Assembly (NCBI RefSeq): GCF_048544455.1
Contig: NC_133534.1
Coordinates: 90,053,637-90,117,636 of the forward strand
Direction of reading: 5' to 3'
Source: Silene latifolia
Lineage: Eukaryota > Streptophyta > Magnoliopsida > Caryophyllales > Caryophyllaceae
DNA length: 64,000 bases
Part shown: piece after piece, positions 33,720 to 44,516 of the stretch
Position numbering within the stretch: position 1 is the stretch's first letter
How the letters are laid out: every line of letters starts with the position of its first letter
Translations under genes and position numbers: made by a program
The notes under the pieces: generated by a model
Seen by the model: the letters and a program-made list of their open reading frames with translations, nothing else
Told to the model about the DNA's origin: nothing
Databases searched by the model: none

Positions 33720-36520
33720 CACCAACTTGAGTCTTGTATATATGACATTTATTTTAGTTTGAATATAATTTATGTACATTTAAAAATATGATTTAAAAGT
33801 TAAAAGTGAAATTTAAAATGTGATTTCACCTTGTTTTGATGTTTATTGGTTTTTGTGGTTAAAAACCGATAAATATCGATCTTTTTCTTCATAAAATTTT
33901 ATCCGAATTTTTGGGTAATTTTTATGACATTTCCGTGTGTTTGGGAGTATTCCAGAATACTCAAAATTTTTGTTTCAATTTTTGGTAATATTTTCAATTA
34001 TTTTGGATTTATTACTTAAAAGTTATGATTTTACCGATTAAATTAGCAAAATATCACCAAATCAAACTAATTATTCATCATCAAATTAGTGAGGACTAAT
34101 TTTGTGTGCCAAAACAGTTTGGATAATTAGTTTGGACTTAAATGAGATTTAAGAGTTGATTATTGATTTTTACAAGTTAAAAATCGATTAAATCCACAAA
34201 ACCGATATGGATACCAACGATTGATAGATAGGGCGATTTTGGCATCATTTTACAGCATTTTTAAGCATATTTATTTAACTTGAATAAATGATTTTCATTT
34301 ATTTAAAGTATTTATTTTGTTGTACCTAGTATGGCCTAGTTTATTTTAATCATTATTACCCGAAATGAATGGGAATAGCGATTTGTTTGTAATTTAAATA
34401 CGATCTTGTATCGTTGGTTTGTAATTAATTAATAGTTTTATTTATTTATTTAATTAATGTATAATAGGAATAACTATGTAATTTAATTGTAATAGTTATT
34501 CTTACTGGCGTTTCCAAAAGACGGATTTACATCAAGACAGAGTCTATTTTTGGAAGGTGTTCCAAATCCCACAAGTAAGAAGCCACTTTTGGAATGAAGA
34601 GGAAAGGGACCAAGGAGTTTTTTCCAATGTGAAATAGACTAGTTTTTATTAACTAGGTGGTCATACTAGGATTATTCATATGCTTGCTTGCTTTTATTTT
34701 TCCGTGCATGCCAAAATCGCCATTCACTTGCATTTTATTTTCGCGTTTGTCAATTCACGTCATTTACATTCACCGACTTAGTTCACTTATAGGGAATTTA
34801 TGACTAAATTGACAAGATCTCTCATATAACTAAAATTTAGATTAGCCTTACCAATTAGTAACACCTATGAATCCCTTGTTCATTACAGCCACGCTCGCCC
34901 AAGCGGGGTGTTCTCTTTTTACCTCGGGTAAGTAGGGTGATAAACGGTTATCACGCGCCAAAGTTGGTTGGACTCAACGGGGTATAAGACGGTCTTGTAT
35001 TCCGGGGCTAGTAGATGGGTTTGTTGAAATCCGTCGACCAAGAGTTCTCATGATAGAATTAGTCAAGCGTTGACTTACCGAATTTACACAATTATGGGAT
35101 GTTTCGCCCAAGCGATGCTCATTTTTGTTTAATATTTGGGTCTTGGAATCATTTATATAATTTAGTGGGAGATCATTATATAAATGTTAAAACTTATTGA
35201 ACATGTTTTCAAAAGTATTTTTAAAACATTGAATGTTAATTTTTCCTATTTTTCGTTCTTTTTCATTAATGTATTTACTATGACATCGCGCATTTCGTCC
35301 TCCTTTCATCCTCTATTTATTATTATACTTGTTTCGTTCTTTCATAGAAAGCAGTTTCTTTGAAAGAATTCGGTAGCAATGATTGGTAACATGATTTACT
35401 AATTCACCTACATAAGCTTACAACAATTATTGTGATTATGTTACAACATAACATCCATACATATTTATAAAAGGGTTTAATGTAGAAAACTCTTATTATG
35501 AGTTTAAAAGGGAGTCAAATTTTATGAAGAGAGTATTGATTTCAAAAGTGACACCTCCATCATGATAATGACATATTAGTTTTAATTACTCAAGAGTAAT
35601 TCAAAAGTTTGCGTAAAGAGTTTTCAAAAACACAAAGAATACTCCAATATGATACCGTCAAATGGCTCAATTCGAGAAAGGCCAAATCGTTTTTTTATGC
35701 GCTAAGGAGTTTAGGCATAAGATGACAATTGAATGGTTAGGTAGTCCAATTTCGCAAAAAGTTGAGATTTTGCCACATGTTGTACTCACTTTATAGTAAT
35801 TCACTCTTACTAAGTGTATAAAATATCACGAATGACTTGAACAGAGGTCTTCATAAGATTCATTTTTGCTTGTTGAAGCAAAGAGGAATGTGAAAGTGAG
35901 TGGGAGTTAAGAAGAAGCAACCCTAGATGTATGCGATAAGAAAAAGTTGAAGGAGACATCTACTCAAAGGATAGGCTAGTTCCACTATCTTGGTATGAGA
36001 TACCAAGTACTGGTCATTTCTTTGTAAAGAGGTTTACATGAATTGATGAAACGTAAGACGTCTAGCATAGGACATTTTTGTATCGAAATGATGCTAGAGT
36101 AGCAATGATTTCGATAGGGACAAATGCACCTAAATTTGGTTTTAAAAGAACGTAATCATCTATGTTTATACATAGAAGGCATCACTCATGTGATTTAAAA
36201 CAAAAGGTTGTACCTACTCCTATGATAACTTGGTGGTTGGTTTAGACCACTCAAGTTAGAGGAATTTTATATTCTTCACGAAAACTAAATGTTATACTAT
36301 CTTGTAGATTTTAAAGTCTCTAATAAGGTAAACCTAATTGATCAAAGCTCAAGTAAATTCGTTTAAAACGAGTAAACGATAAGCACATCGAACAACCGTT
36401 TGATTGAGAAACTTATGGTATGTGTGCATGTATTATATTTTCTATTGTTGAACAGAAACAAAATAGTGAGGTGATTGACCATATACATACGGATGTGTAA
36501 GGCCTATAGTTGGTTATATA
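33720..36520 (+). pseudogene. Copia element D, 5' leader, gag and start of integrase
   Basis: Plus-strand relic. Its leader (33720 to about 35150) matches the leader of element C (62570-63930) in the same order: an AT-rich run, then ACTAGTATGGCCTAG-like sequence, then AAAGACGGATTT, then TTGGATCTTGGAATCAT-like words. Degenerate gag/pol follows. Near 36480 a copia integrase start (HTDV) is readable up to 36520, where element B is inserted. It continues at 58283. Confidence 0.6.
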
Positions 36521-37614
36521 TGTTAGGTTCATATACCTAATATTTGACTCCTCTAGTAGTGAACTAATTAACTTCTTTAATTATTTGTTCTTTAGATCTA
36601 GCGCATGCATAACAAAATAAAGAATTTATGAGAAAAACAATGTTCCTTACATTGTTGGTTGGTTCGAAATATAGGGCACAAGTAAGGTCACCTTCCTTCG
36701 CTTGTTGTTGAGCTTAATATGATGGATGATCCTCCAAAGAATCCAAGTATAGAAGCCACTCCTTAGATTGCACCCAAGACTTACCCTTAAACTAGTATAC
36801 TAATTAACTAGATTATTATACTAGGACCCTTAAAATGATTCTAATATTGTTACTATTACTACACTAGTAATCTTATTGTGATAATAGAATGGATGAACAA
36901 ATACTTGTGAATCTCCAAATCTTGTTTTAGAGAGATAGAGAGAATATGTGAGTTTTTGAAAGATGTTGAGTGAATGAATGAACAAACAAAATGAGACCAA
37001 AATGTTCTCATATAGAAAGCATGAAACCGATGGGAAGAGGCCAAAATGGCATCTTCTTCTTTTGCTTTTTGTCTTCTCTATGCAATAGGTAAGAAGGCTA
37101 GTATGCATAGATTTGGTTGTTTATTATTTGATCACATTAAAAAAAATAATCAAAACCTATTTATACACCCTCCATTTCGGTCGAACATACTAAAAATGGA
37201 CTACCATTTTATTTTGTCAATTTGTCATTTGTCACACAATATGTCACATGTAGTATTTTACATGTTAGTAATTAATTTTAATGCATATTTATCACATAAA
37301 TATCATTTTACAAATTAATTAAATTACATAAAACAAATTTACTAGTGATACTTGATCACATAAATAAAATGGGTCATATAATTATAATTCACAACATCTT
37401 CTAATTATAATTAACAATTCATTCTTATCTCCATCGTTTCTCAAACAATAAACAATTTTAGTAATAAATCATTTTTATTACTAAAACAAATCTTATTTAA
37501 TCCCATTACAATAAGATATCTATATTCTCTCTCACAAGTAAATTGTTCAATTTTAAGGAATTGATTAGCTTGTATCGTCATACAATTAACCAATTTATCC
37601 ATTAAGGGAATTGT

Positions 37615-38930
37615 TGTAACACCCCCATACTCCAAGTGCCTTACCAGGACCACTCAGGTATGAAGACATTACCATCTCGGTTGCCCGAGGTATGATAATC
37701 AAATAAACAATGAAGAAACAACGTTTAATTATAAATACTTAGCGAAGAAGTACAATCCTCAAAACCAAACTGAAAGTACAATACATGTTCTCAAACTGAC
37801 TGTTCTAACTGAAATGTAAATAACTAATAAGCTACAACGGAAGACTCCTATCATCATGTCGTGGCCATCCCAGCTATCCCAGTACTCATCTCAATACCTG
37901 CTCAATATCTGCTCACCATCCCCGAATGGATCACCGCAGGTTTACAAAACAACATCGGGGTCGAGTACTAATCACACAATTCAATATATAATAACAATAA
38001 GGTAAACAGATGACTTAAAGCGCCACACACACGCAATCACGCCAAATCCAATCATCTCAATCATCGATCGTCCCCTTTGGACCATTACGCGATGGGGGAC
38101 CGCAGCCGTACCCACCAAATCCCCGCTCCACATAGTGAGCGATAACCTTGTCCATTAATGTGCACATCCCTTCTGTGGCGGGTTCCACAGAAGGCGAAAC
38201 TAGGGCGTGAAGCCACTCCCGCAAGTGACCCCACTCAGCCGAGGCCACGCCTCGCGAACCATCAACAACGATCACAACCACAATCACAATACAATTATTA
38301 TATCAAACAACCAAATACAATACATCAACCAATATCCCATTATGGGACTAATACTGAGTAGGAAATCCTACCTGGTAAGCACACAATCAGACGGTCTCTA
38401 TTGCTGAATCAAAAAGCCTTCTCTATGAACCCTCCTCCTATCATACAACACATAAAGGCTACCAAATCACATACTACACATAAATCCCCAAATCTATAAA
38501 TTAGGGTTTAACCAATTCAAAGGAAAGACAATAAAAAGGGTACATAGATCTTACCCTCGACGCAAGGAACTCAACGGTATAATCAACGCTAAGAACTGAC
38601 CTTCCAAACTCCGGGGATTGCTAATTATGTGATTAGGCTGAAGAACTTGTTTGCTTTCTCTCTTAAACAGTAATTTAGGTTTTGCAAAAGTGATTTAGAA
38701 TAATGACGACAAAGCTTATATACCTTAATCGCATATTTAACAAAACCCGAGAAAATTCCCCGTAAAACCGGCTACTCGATCGAGTACCCCCCTACTCGAT
38801 CGAGTACCCCAGCTACTCGATCGAGTACCCAACAGGTAAGAAACTTTTCCAAAACGCAACTTACCCTTACTCGACAGAGTAAGGCCTACTCGATAGAGTA
38901 CCCCAAGACTTATAAATACGGAGTATTACA
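37615..38930 (-). repeat. 3' LTR of the chromovirus
   Basis: 1316 bp, TGTAACACCC...AGTATTACA. Three TACTCGATCGAGTA units lie at 38773-38786, 38793-38806 and 38814-38827. A TATA box on the minus strand lies at about 38716-38723. Close match to the 5' LTR apart from one missing palindrome unit. Confidence 0.92.
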
Positions 38931-38968
38931 GTCTTCCCTCCTTAAAAGGAACTTCGTCCCCGAAGTTC
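38931..38968 (-). other. Polypurine tract and conserved hairpin
   Basis: On the minus strand the hairpin GAACTTCGGGGACGAAGTTC (38949-38968) is followed by a TTTTAAGGAGGGAAGAC-type purine-rich tract directly abutting the 3' LTR. The tract is the plus-strand primer site. The same pair recurs at four other LTR borders in the window. Confidence 0.75.
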
Positions 38969-39152
38969 AAACCACTACTAAACAAAGGTACTCCCATAAC
39001 ATTCCCGGCTCAACAACCAAAACAAAATTCAACATAAAACATGTTACTAACCCAGCTCATCCCGACAAACATACCGACGCAACATACAAAAGGGGTATAA
39101 AACACTTAAAAACTATTCGCGATCATCTCCTACCCCCCTAAAAGAAACAAGG

Positions 39153-39398
39153 TTACGTCCCCGTAACCATACATACCTGATCAAAAAGGAAAGGGTAACG
39201 CTCTTTCATAGCTTCCTCTGGCTCCCATGTAGCTTCCTCGGTCTCGTGGTTAGACCAAAGGATCTTAAGCAAAACTGTCTCACCACTCCTAGTCTTTCTA
39301 ACTTTTCGGTCTAGAATCTGCTTAGGCACCTCAAGATATGATAAGGACTCATCTAGCTCTAAGCTCTCTGCCACTAATACATGTGACGGGTCACTCAC
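39153..39398 (-). pseudogene. Chromodomain at the C-terminus of chromovirus pol
   Basis: LELDESLSYLEVPKQILDRK, then TVLLKILWSNHETEEATWEP, EEAMKERYPFLF. It has the chromodomain core V-x-W-x4-x-E-x2-TWEP, with Trp and Glu retained. In relatives the domain binds histone marks and biases insertion to heterochromatin. It is separated from the integrase by a stop near 39399-39410 (an in-frame TAG), so it is called broken. Confidence 0.85.
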
Positions 39399-39410
39399 AT
39401 ACTTCCGCAG

Positions 39411-40372
39411 CTACGATACGTGAAACACATTGTGTACTCTCTCTAACGCAGCAGGTAAAGCCAGACGATAAGCAACCTCTCCCACTCGCTCTAAGATCTC
39501 ATAAGGACCGATGAACTTCTGACTCAGCTTACCTTTCTTCCCAAATATCATAACCCCACGCATAGGAGACACTTTCAGAAGAACCTTATCCCCAACCTGA
39601 AACTCTATATCCCGACGATGTAGATCTGCATAACTCTTTTGTCGATCCTGAGCTGCTCTCATCCTTTCCCCGATCATTTTAACTGTTCCACCATCTCATG
39701 CACCATCTCTGGTCCCAAAACCTTTGCTTGCCAAAGACTATCGTCCCAAGAGATTGGACTCCTACATCTTCTCCCATACAAAGCCTCAAACGGTGCCATA
39801 CCAATACTCGTGTGATAACTGTTATTGTAAGAAAATTCTATCAAGTCCAACCTCTGCTCCCAGCTACCACCAAAATCCATCACACAAGCTCGCAACATAT
39901 CCTCAAGAGTCTTGATTGTTCTCTCGATCGCCCGTCTCGCAGGATGAAATGTTGTACTCATCTTCAAAGTTGTTCCCAACGATTCCTGCAACTCCTTCCA
40001 AAACCTCGATATAAACCTCGCATCTCTGTCAGACACTATGTCCTTAGGGACTCCATGTAACTTAAGCACGTTCTTTCGATAGGCCATAGCCAATTGTGCC
40101 TTAGTCCATGTATCTTTCATTGGAACAAAGTGAGCTGACTTGGTCAGTCGATCCACTATTACCCAAATCATGTTGTTACCTTGTTGACTCTTTGGTAAAC
40201 CCACAATGAAGTCCATGGAAATGGATTCCCACTTCCACTCAGGTACCTCTAAAGACTGAATCTTACCTTGTGGTCGTTGCTGTTCCCCTTTAACTCTCTG
40301 GCATGTCAAACAACGGGACACAAACTCAGCTGTCTCTTTCTTCATCCCAGGCCACCAAAACGTTTTCTTCAA
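39411..40372 (-). pseudogene. Chromovirus integrase
   Basis: Zinc-binding end MKKTFWWPGMKKETAEFVSR with CLTCQRVK, then the DDE core: WESISMDFIVGLPKS (first Asp) and KDIVSDRDARFISRFWK (second Asp). The third acidic region reads FHPARRAIERTIKTLEDMLR: Glu is present, but the usual segment between HP and ERT is altered. Continuing at 39677-39411: MRAAQDRQKSYADLHRRDI, FQVGDKVLLKVSPMRGVM, IGPYEILERVGEVAYRLALP (GPY/F module). The two pieces overlap by 4 bases at 39674-39677 in different frames. DDE residues are present. Confidence 0.85.
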
Positions 40373-40567
40373 ATCCTTGTATAGCTTGTCTCCACCTGGA
40401 TAGTCTTTTTCAACTCCTCATCATTAGGAACACACCACCTACCATCAAACCGCAAACTACCATCTGTATGAATAGAAAAGCGGGACACTGTCCCTTTCTC
40501 TACTCCAGCTCTCCACTCAACTATCTTAGGATCCAAAGCCCGCTTACCTCGAATGTCATCATAAAAC

Positions 40568-41977
40568 TCAAGTACATCTTGTCATATCACCCATGGCATC
40601 TCCTTTCTGCATCATATGTATCCCAAAGCTCGCTACCTCATCCCTCAGCCTCATCAAGGATAGAGCTGTACACAGAGAATGTACACTCTTCCTACTCAAA
40701 GCATCAGCAACAACATTGGCCTTCCCTTCATGGTAGATGATTTCCATGTCGTAATCGCCAATCAGCTCCATCCACCTCCTCTATCTCATGTTCAACTCCT
40801 TCTGTGTGAAGATGTACTTGAGACTCTTGTGATCAGAAAATACCTTAAAGATTGCTCCATAAAGGTAATGTATCCAAATCTTGAGAGCAAACACCACTGC
40901 ACCCAACTCCAGATCATGAGTAGGGTAGTTCTCCTCATAAGGCTTCAATTGCCTAGAAGCATAGGCAATCACTTTACCATTCTCCATCAACACACATCCC
41001 ACCCCATTCTTTGAGGCATCTGTATAAACCTCAAAGTTCTCGGTCCCTTCAGGCAATGCTAAGACAGGAGCTGTGGTCAAACGCTCCTTTAATGTTTGGA
41101 ACGCCGTCTCACAACTCTCATCCCAACGAAACCTCTTCTCTTTCCTCATCAACGCTGTCATAGGTCTAGCTATCTTGGAGAAATCCTTCACGAACCGTCT
41201 GTAGTATCCAGCTAAACCCAAGAAACTCCTAACCTCGGCAACATTCTTTGGTGCTTCCCACTTTGTCACTGCCTCTATCTTCACCGGATCCACAGCTACC
41301 CCATCTTTAGAGATTACATGCCCCATAAAAGCAACTTTCTCTAACCAGAACTCACACTTGGATAGATTAGCATACAACTCATGATCCCTCAAAGTTTGCA
41401 ACACGATCCTCAGATGCTCCTCATGCTCCTCCTTAGTCTTAGAGTAGACTAAGATGTCATCGATAAATACCACTACAAACTGGTCCAAGAACTGTCTGAA
41501 GATTCTATTCATCAAATCCATAAACACTGCTGGCGCAGTAGACAACCCAAACGGCATCACCACATACTCATAATGGCCATACCTCGACGTGAAAGCTGTC
41601 TTTGGTATGTCCACCTCTCTAATCTTCACATGATGGTACCCCGACCTCAAATCAATCTTACAAAATACTGATGCACCACTCAACTGATCAAACAGGTCAT
41701 CTATCCTTGGCAAAGGATACTTGTTCTTTATCGTCACTCGGTTCAGCTCCCTGTAATCTATGCATAACCTCAAACTCCCATCTTTCTTCTTCACGAAAAG
41801 AACTGGTGCTCCCCACGGCGATACACTTGGTCTAATGTATCCCTTCTCTATCAAATCATCCAACTGCTTCCTAAGCTCCTCCATCTCCTTAGGACCCATA
41901 CGGTACGGTGCCTTAGAGATCGGCCCCGTCCCTGGCTTCAACTCAACGGTGAAATCTATCTCCCTCTTCGGTGGCAA
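40568..41977 (-). pseudogene. Chromovirus reverse transcriptase and RNase H
   Basis: Fragment 41977-40781 (398 codons) holds the fingers/palm: [66 protein letters not shown] and active-site box [13 protein letters not shown]. The connection [13 protein letters not shown] is followed by RNase [33 protein letters not shown] and [20 protein letters not shown] stop at 40778 separates 40771-40568, which carries [20 protein letters not shown], the RNase H end. The RT catalytic Asp pair is present. Confidence 0.9.
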
Positions 41978-42560
41978 CCCCGGAATCTCCTCCGGAAAAA
42001 CATCGCAAACTCTCCCACCACTGGTATCTCATCAATCGTCGGACTCACTACTCGGTCATCTCTCACATGGCACAAGATCAAAGGACATCCCTTCCTCAGA
42101 TAAGACTTCAAGGTGACAGCTGCAATCAACTTAACTTTGGGTTTGACTAGAAACCCACGATAAGACACACTAACCCCCTTAGGACCTCTTAAAGACACTT
42201 TCTTTTGATGACAGTCTATCTTAGCTTTATACTTTCCTAACCAATCCATCCCGACTATCATCTCAAAACCGTCAAAAGGAAACTCTAGCAAGTCTACAGG
42301 TAGATCAACTTGCCCAACTATCATAGATACATCTCTAAACAATCTCCCACAAGATACAGACTCACCCGAAGGTATGAAAACTTGCTCACTAACAGACTCA
42401 TATACTCTCAAACCCAACTGTTTAACATGACTCGAAGACACAAACGACTGAGAAGCCCCCGAATCAAACAAAACAAAGGTAGGAATACCATTAACAAGGA
42501 ATGTACCGGTGATAACGTGCGCATCTTCCTCAGCTGCTTTCTTCTCCATCATGAATAACT
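41956..42560 (-). pseudogene. Chromovirus aspartic protease
   Basis: HVITGTFLVNGIPTFVLFDS, then GAS: the retropepsin active site DSGA. Further on come LPVDLLEFPFDGFEMIVGMD, then WL (the IVGMDWL flap/closing motif) and FLVKPKVKLIAAVTLKSYLR. It cleaves the polyprotein. It overlaps the RT fragment by 22 bases in a different frame, so a frameshift lies at about 41960. Confidence 0.85.
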
Positions 42561-43704
42561 TGCCATCGGTCTTCCGCCCACCTCCCGGACAAGATCTTGG
42601 TGAAGTGGTCGGCTTAGCACCCGACCCTTGATTGTTGTTGTTGTTCGTTGGTGGTTTCGGATAAGAATTACCGCCGTTGCGGTTGCCTCCACTCTGGTAA
42701 CTCGACCTCCCGGTTTGGCCATGATCCAGCCCGGTCTGCATTTGCTCGCGGCTCTGTGCGGGTCTCGGAAAGATCCGGTGCACTTTTGCACTCATGTCTC
42801 TTGTGGCCTACACCACCACAGCTATAGCAGGTCACTCCCCAACTATTACTCACACTTCCACGGCTACGCCCAAAGGAAGCCCCAGATCGAACCCGGACCC
42901 AGGAAGAAAATCCCTTAGGCCGATTGTGGTTGCCTTTCTTGTGATTAGATTGGCCACCACCCTCGCTCTCAGACTTCCTCTTCTCACCACCTAACCTCTC
43001 CTGAGCCATCTCCACCAACCTCTCAGCTCTCCCAGCCCTCTCATAAGCTTCCTTAACATCAGTAAGGACTCCCACGGGTAACTTGTCCATAATCTTAGGG
43101 GTCAACCCTCTCTCAAACCTCAACGCCAGGTTCTCCTCACTCAAACCCATATCCTCAAAGATACCTAGACTTCTCATTGAATGTCTCGTAGTACTCGACT
43201 ACGGACATCTCGTGATCATCTTAAAACTGTCAAACTCTTCCCTCAACTTACTCCTCACATGTTCCGGTACAAACTCCTTCCTCACGACCCTCTACGAAAC
43301 TCCTCCCAAGGTATAGCAGATAACCTTTGGTTTGTATATATCTCCTTGGCACTCACTTTCACTGTATCCCACCACTTGCCAGCTGCCTCCCTCAGATAGA
43401 ACGCAGCCTGTTCCACTCTCATCTCATCAGGACAGTGAACCAAGTCTAATATGTTCTCCATCTCTCTCAGCTAACTATCAAGAAGATTAGGCTCCCCAAC
43501 TCCCTTATATTCTTTCGGGTTAAACCTCGCTATATAGAGGCTGATTTTAGAGTGATCAACCTCCTTCTCCTTATCTTTATTCTTATCCTCATTCACTTTC
43601 TTTAGGGTCTCAGTAAGAGCATCCTGGTGCTCTAACATCTTAACGATGTCATCCATGGTCATAAGCTCAGCTCTCGCATACAAAGCAGTCTTCTTGGGCG
43701 GCAT
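42560..43704 (-). pseudogene. Chromovirus gag
   Basis: Starts at ATG 43704 (MPPKKTALYARAELMTMDDI), with a charged K/E-rich stretch and YIARFNPKEYKGVGEPNLLD before a stop at 43471. The middle (43470-43178) is out of frame in places. Fragment 43177-42668 has GLSEENLALRFERGLTPKIM, RAGRAERLVEMAQERLGGEK and the zinc knuckle CYSCGGVGHKRHEC (C-X2-C-X4-H-X4-C) at about 42785-42828. The protease frame takes over after about 42668. In intact relatives gag and pol are one polyprotein. Confidence 0.8.
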
Positions 43705-44502
43705 CTTGAAACTATACATATATAAGAAAGGGTAGATATGAACACACGTACTAAACTTCAAAATACGAAAACACGCCACCCAGAACCTACTCGATCGAGT
43801 GCCCAAACATACTCGATCGAGTAACGGGCTACTCGATCGAGTGCCCAACATACTCGATCGAGTACCCAAACATCAGACCCCAAACAGACCTTCTGATCTC
43901 TAACATACTCGACCGAGTAGCTATCGAGTGACCCCCTACTCGATCGAGTACCCCTAGTTACGCGATCGAGTACCCAAAAACACGATTCTGGACTCAAAAT
44001 CGTAAAAAACCCACCCGATCGAGTCAGTCCCACTCGATCGAGTCATGCCAACTCATAAAAGCTACCCGCATGCTACGTTATATGCTAACATGCTAAACTT
44101 TATAAAACCACATTATATCATAATAAACATGCTACGCATCTTTTCATACGATCTACGAGATCACTTCATCATGTTATTAAATGCCACATTGTGAAACATT
44201 CAACATGCTATCATACCATCAACAGTTTCCACACATCTCTAATTTTTCTTTCACATTCTTAACTTTCTACTTCCACATCCAACAATCACACATTTCATCA
44301 CATTCTTACACAAGTCAACCAAACACACATACGACTCGACAAACACTCCCCCCATGTGACCGGTTCAAAATTGTTGGGCGACTTCGCGACTTTAGGACGT
44401 CTCCCAAGCCTTTGCATTAGCTCCTACAACTTTTACCCCGGGTTCATTTTAATTGACTCCCTACGTTCATTAGGTTCATTGGTTACAGGTTTCAGGATCA
44501 TT
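43705..44502 (-). other. Gag leader of the chromovirus with palindrome cluster
   Basis: 5' untranslated region between PBS and gag. It contains about ten ACTCGATCGAGT-type palindromes between 43788 and 44043, some degenerate (for example CGCGATCGAG). The rest (44050-44340) is AT-rich with no coding. Confidence 0.75.
43788..44043. repeat. Cluster of ACTCGATCGAGT palindromes in the leader
   Basis: Short palindromes spaced irregularly 15-40 bases apart, related to those in the LTR. They are separated by CCC- and CAAAC-type spacers, so this is not a regular tandem array. Confidence 0.8.
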
Positions 44503-44514
44503 GCTCTGATACCA
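44503..44514 (-). other. Primer-binding site, initiator tRNA-Met (chromovirus)
   Basis: The plus strand GCTCTGATACCA is the reverse complement of TGGTATCAGAGC, 2 bases from the 5' LTR start at 44517. Confidence 0.9.
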
Positions 44515-44516
44515 TT

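Noticed and set aside
38057..38407. Frames of 66-76 codons repeated in chromovirus LTRs (also 44957-45307, 59927-60178)
   Set aside because: They recur only because the LTR recurs, differ in length between copies, and have no ORF-like constraint that I can see.
43788..44043. Possible CRISPR-like or tandem satellite array
   Set aside because: The units are 12-14 bp palindromes with short variable spacers inside a plant retrotransposon leader; there are no cas genes and no regular repeat-spacer pattern.
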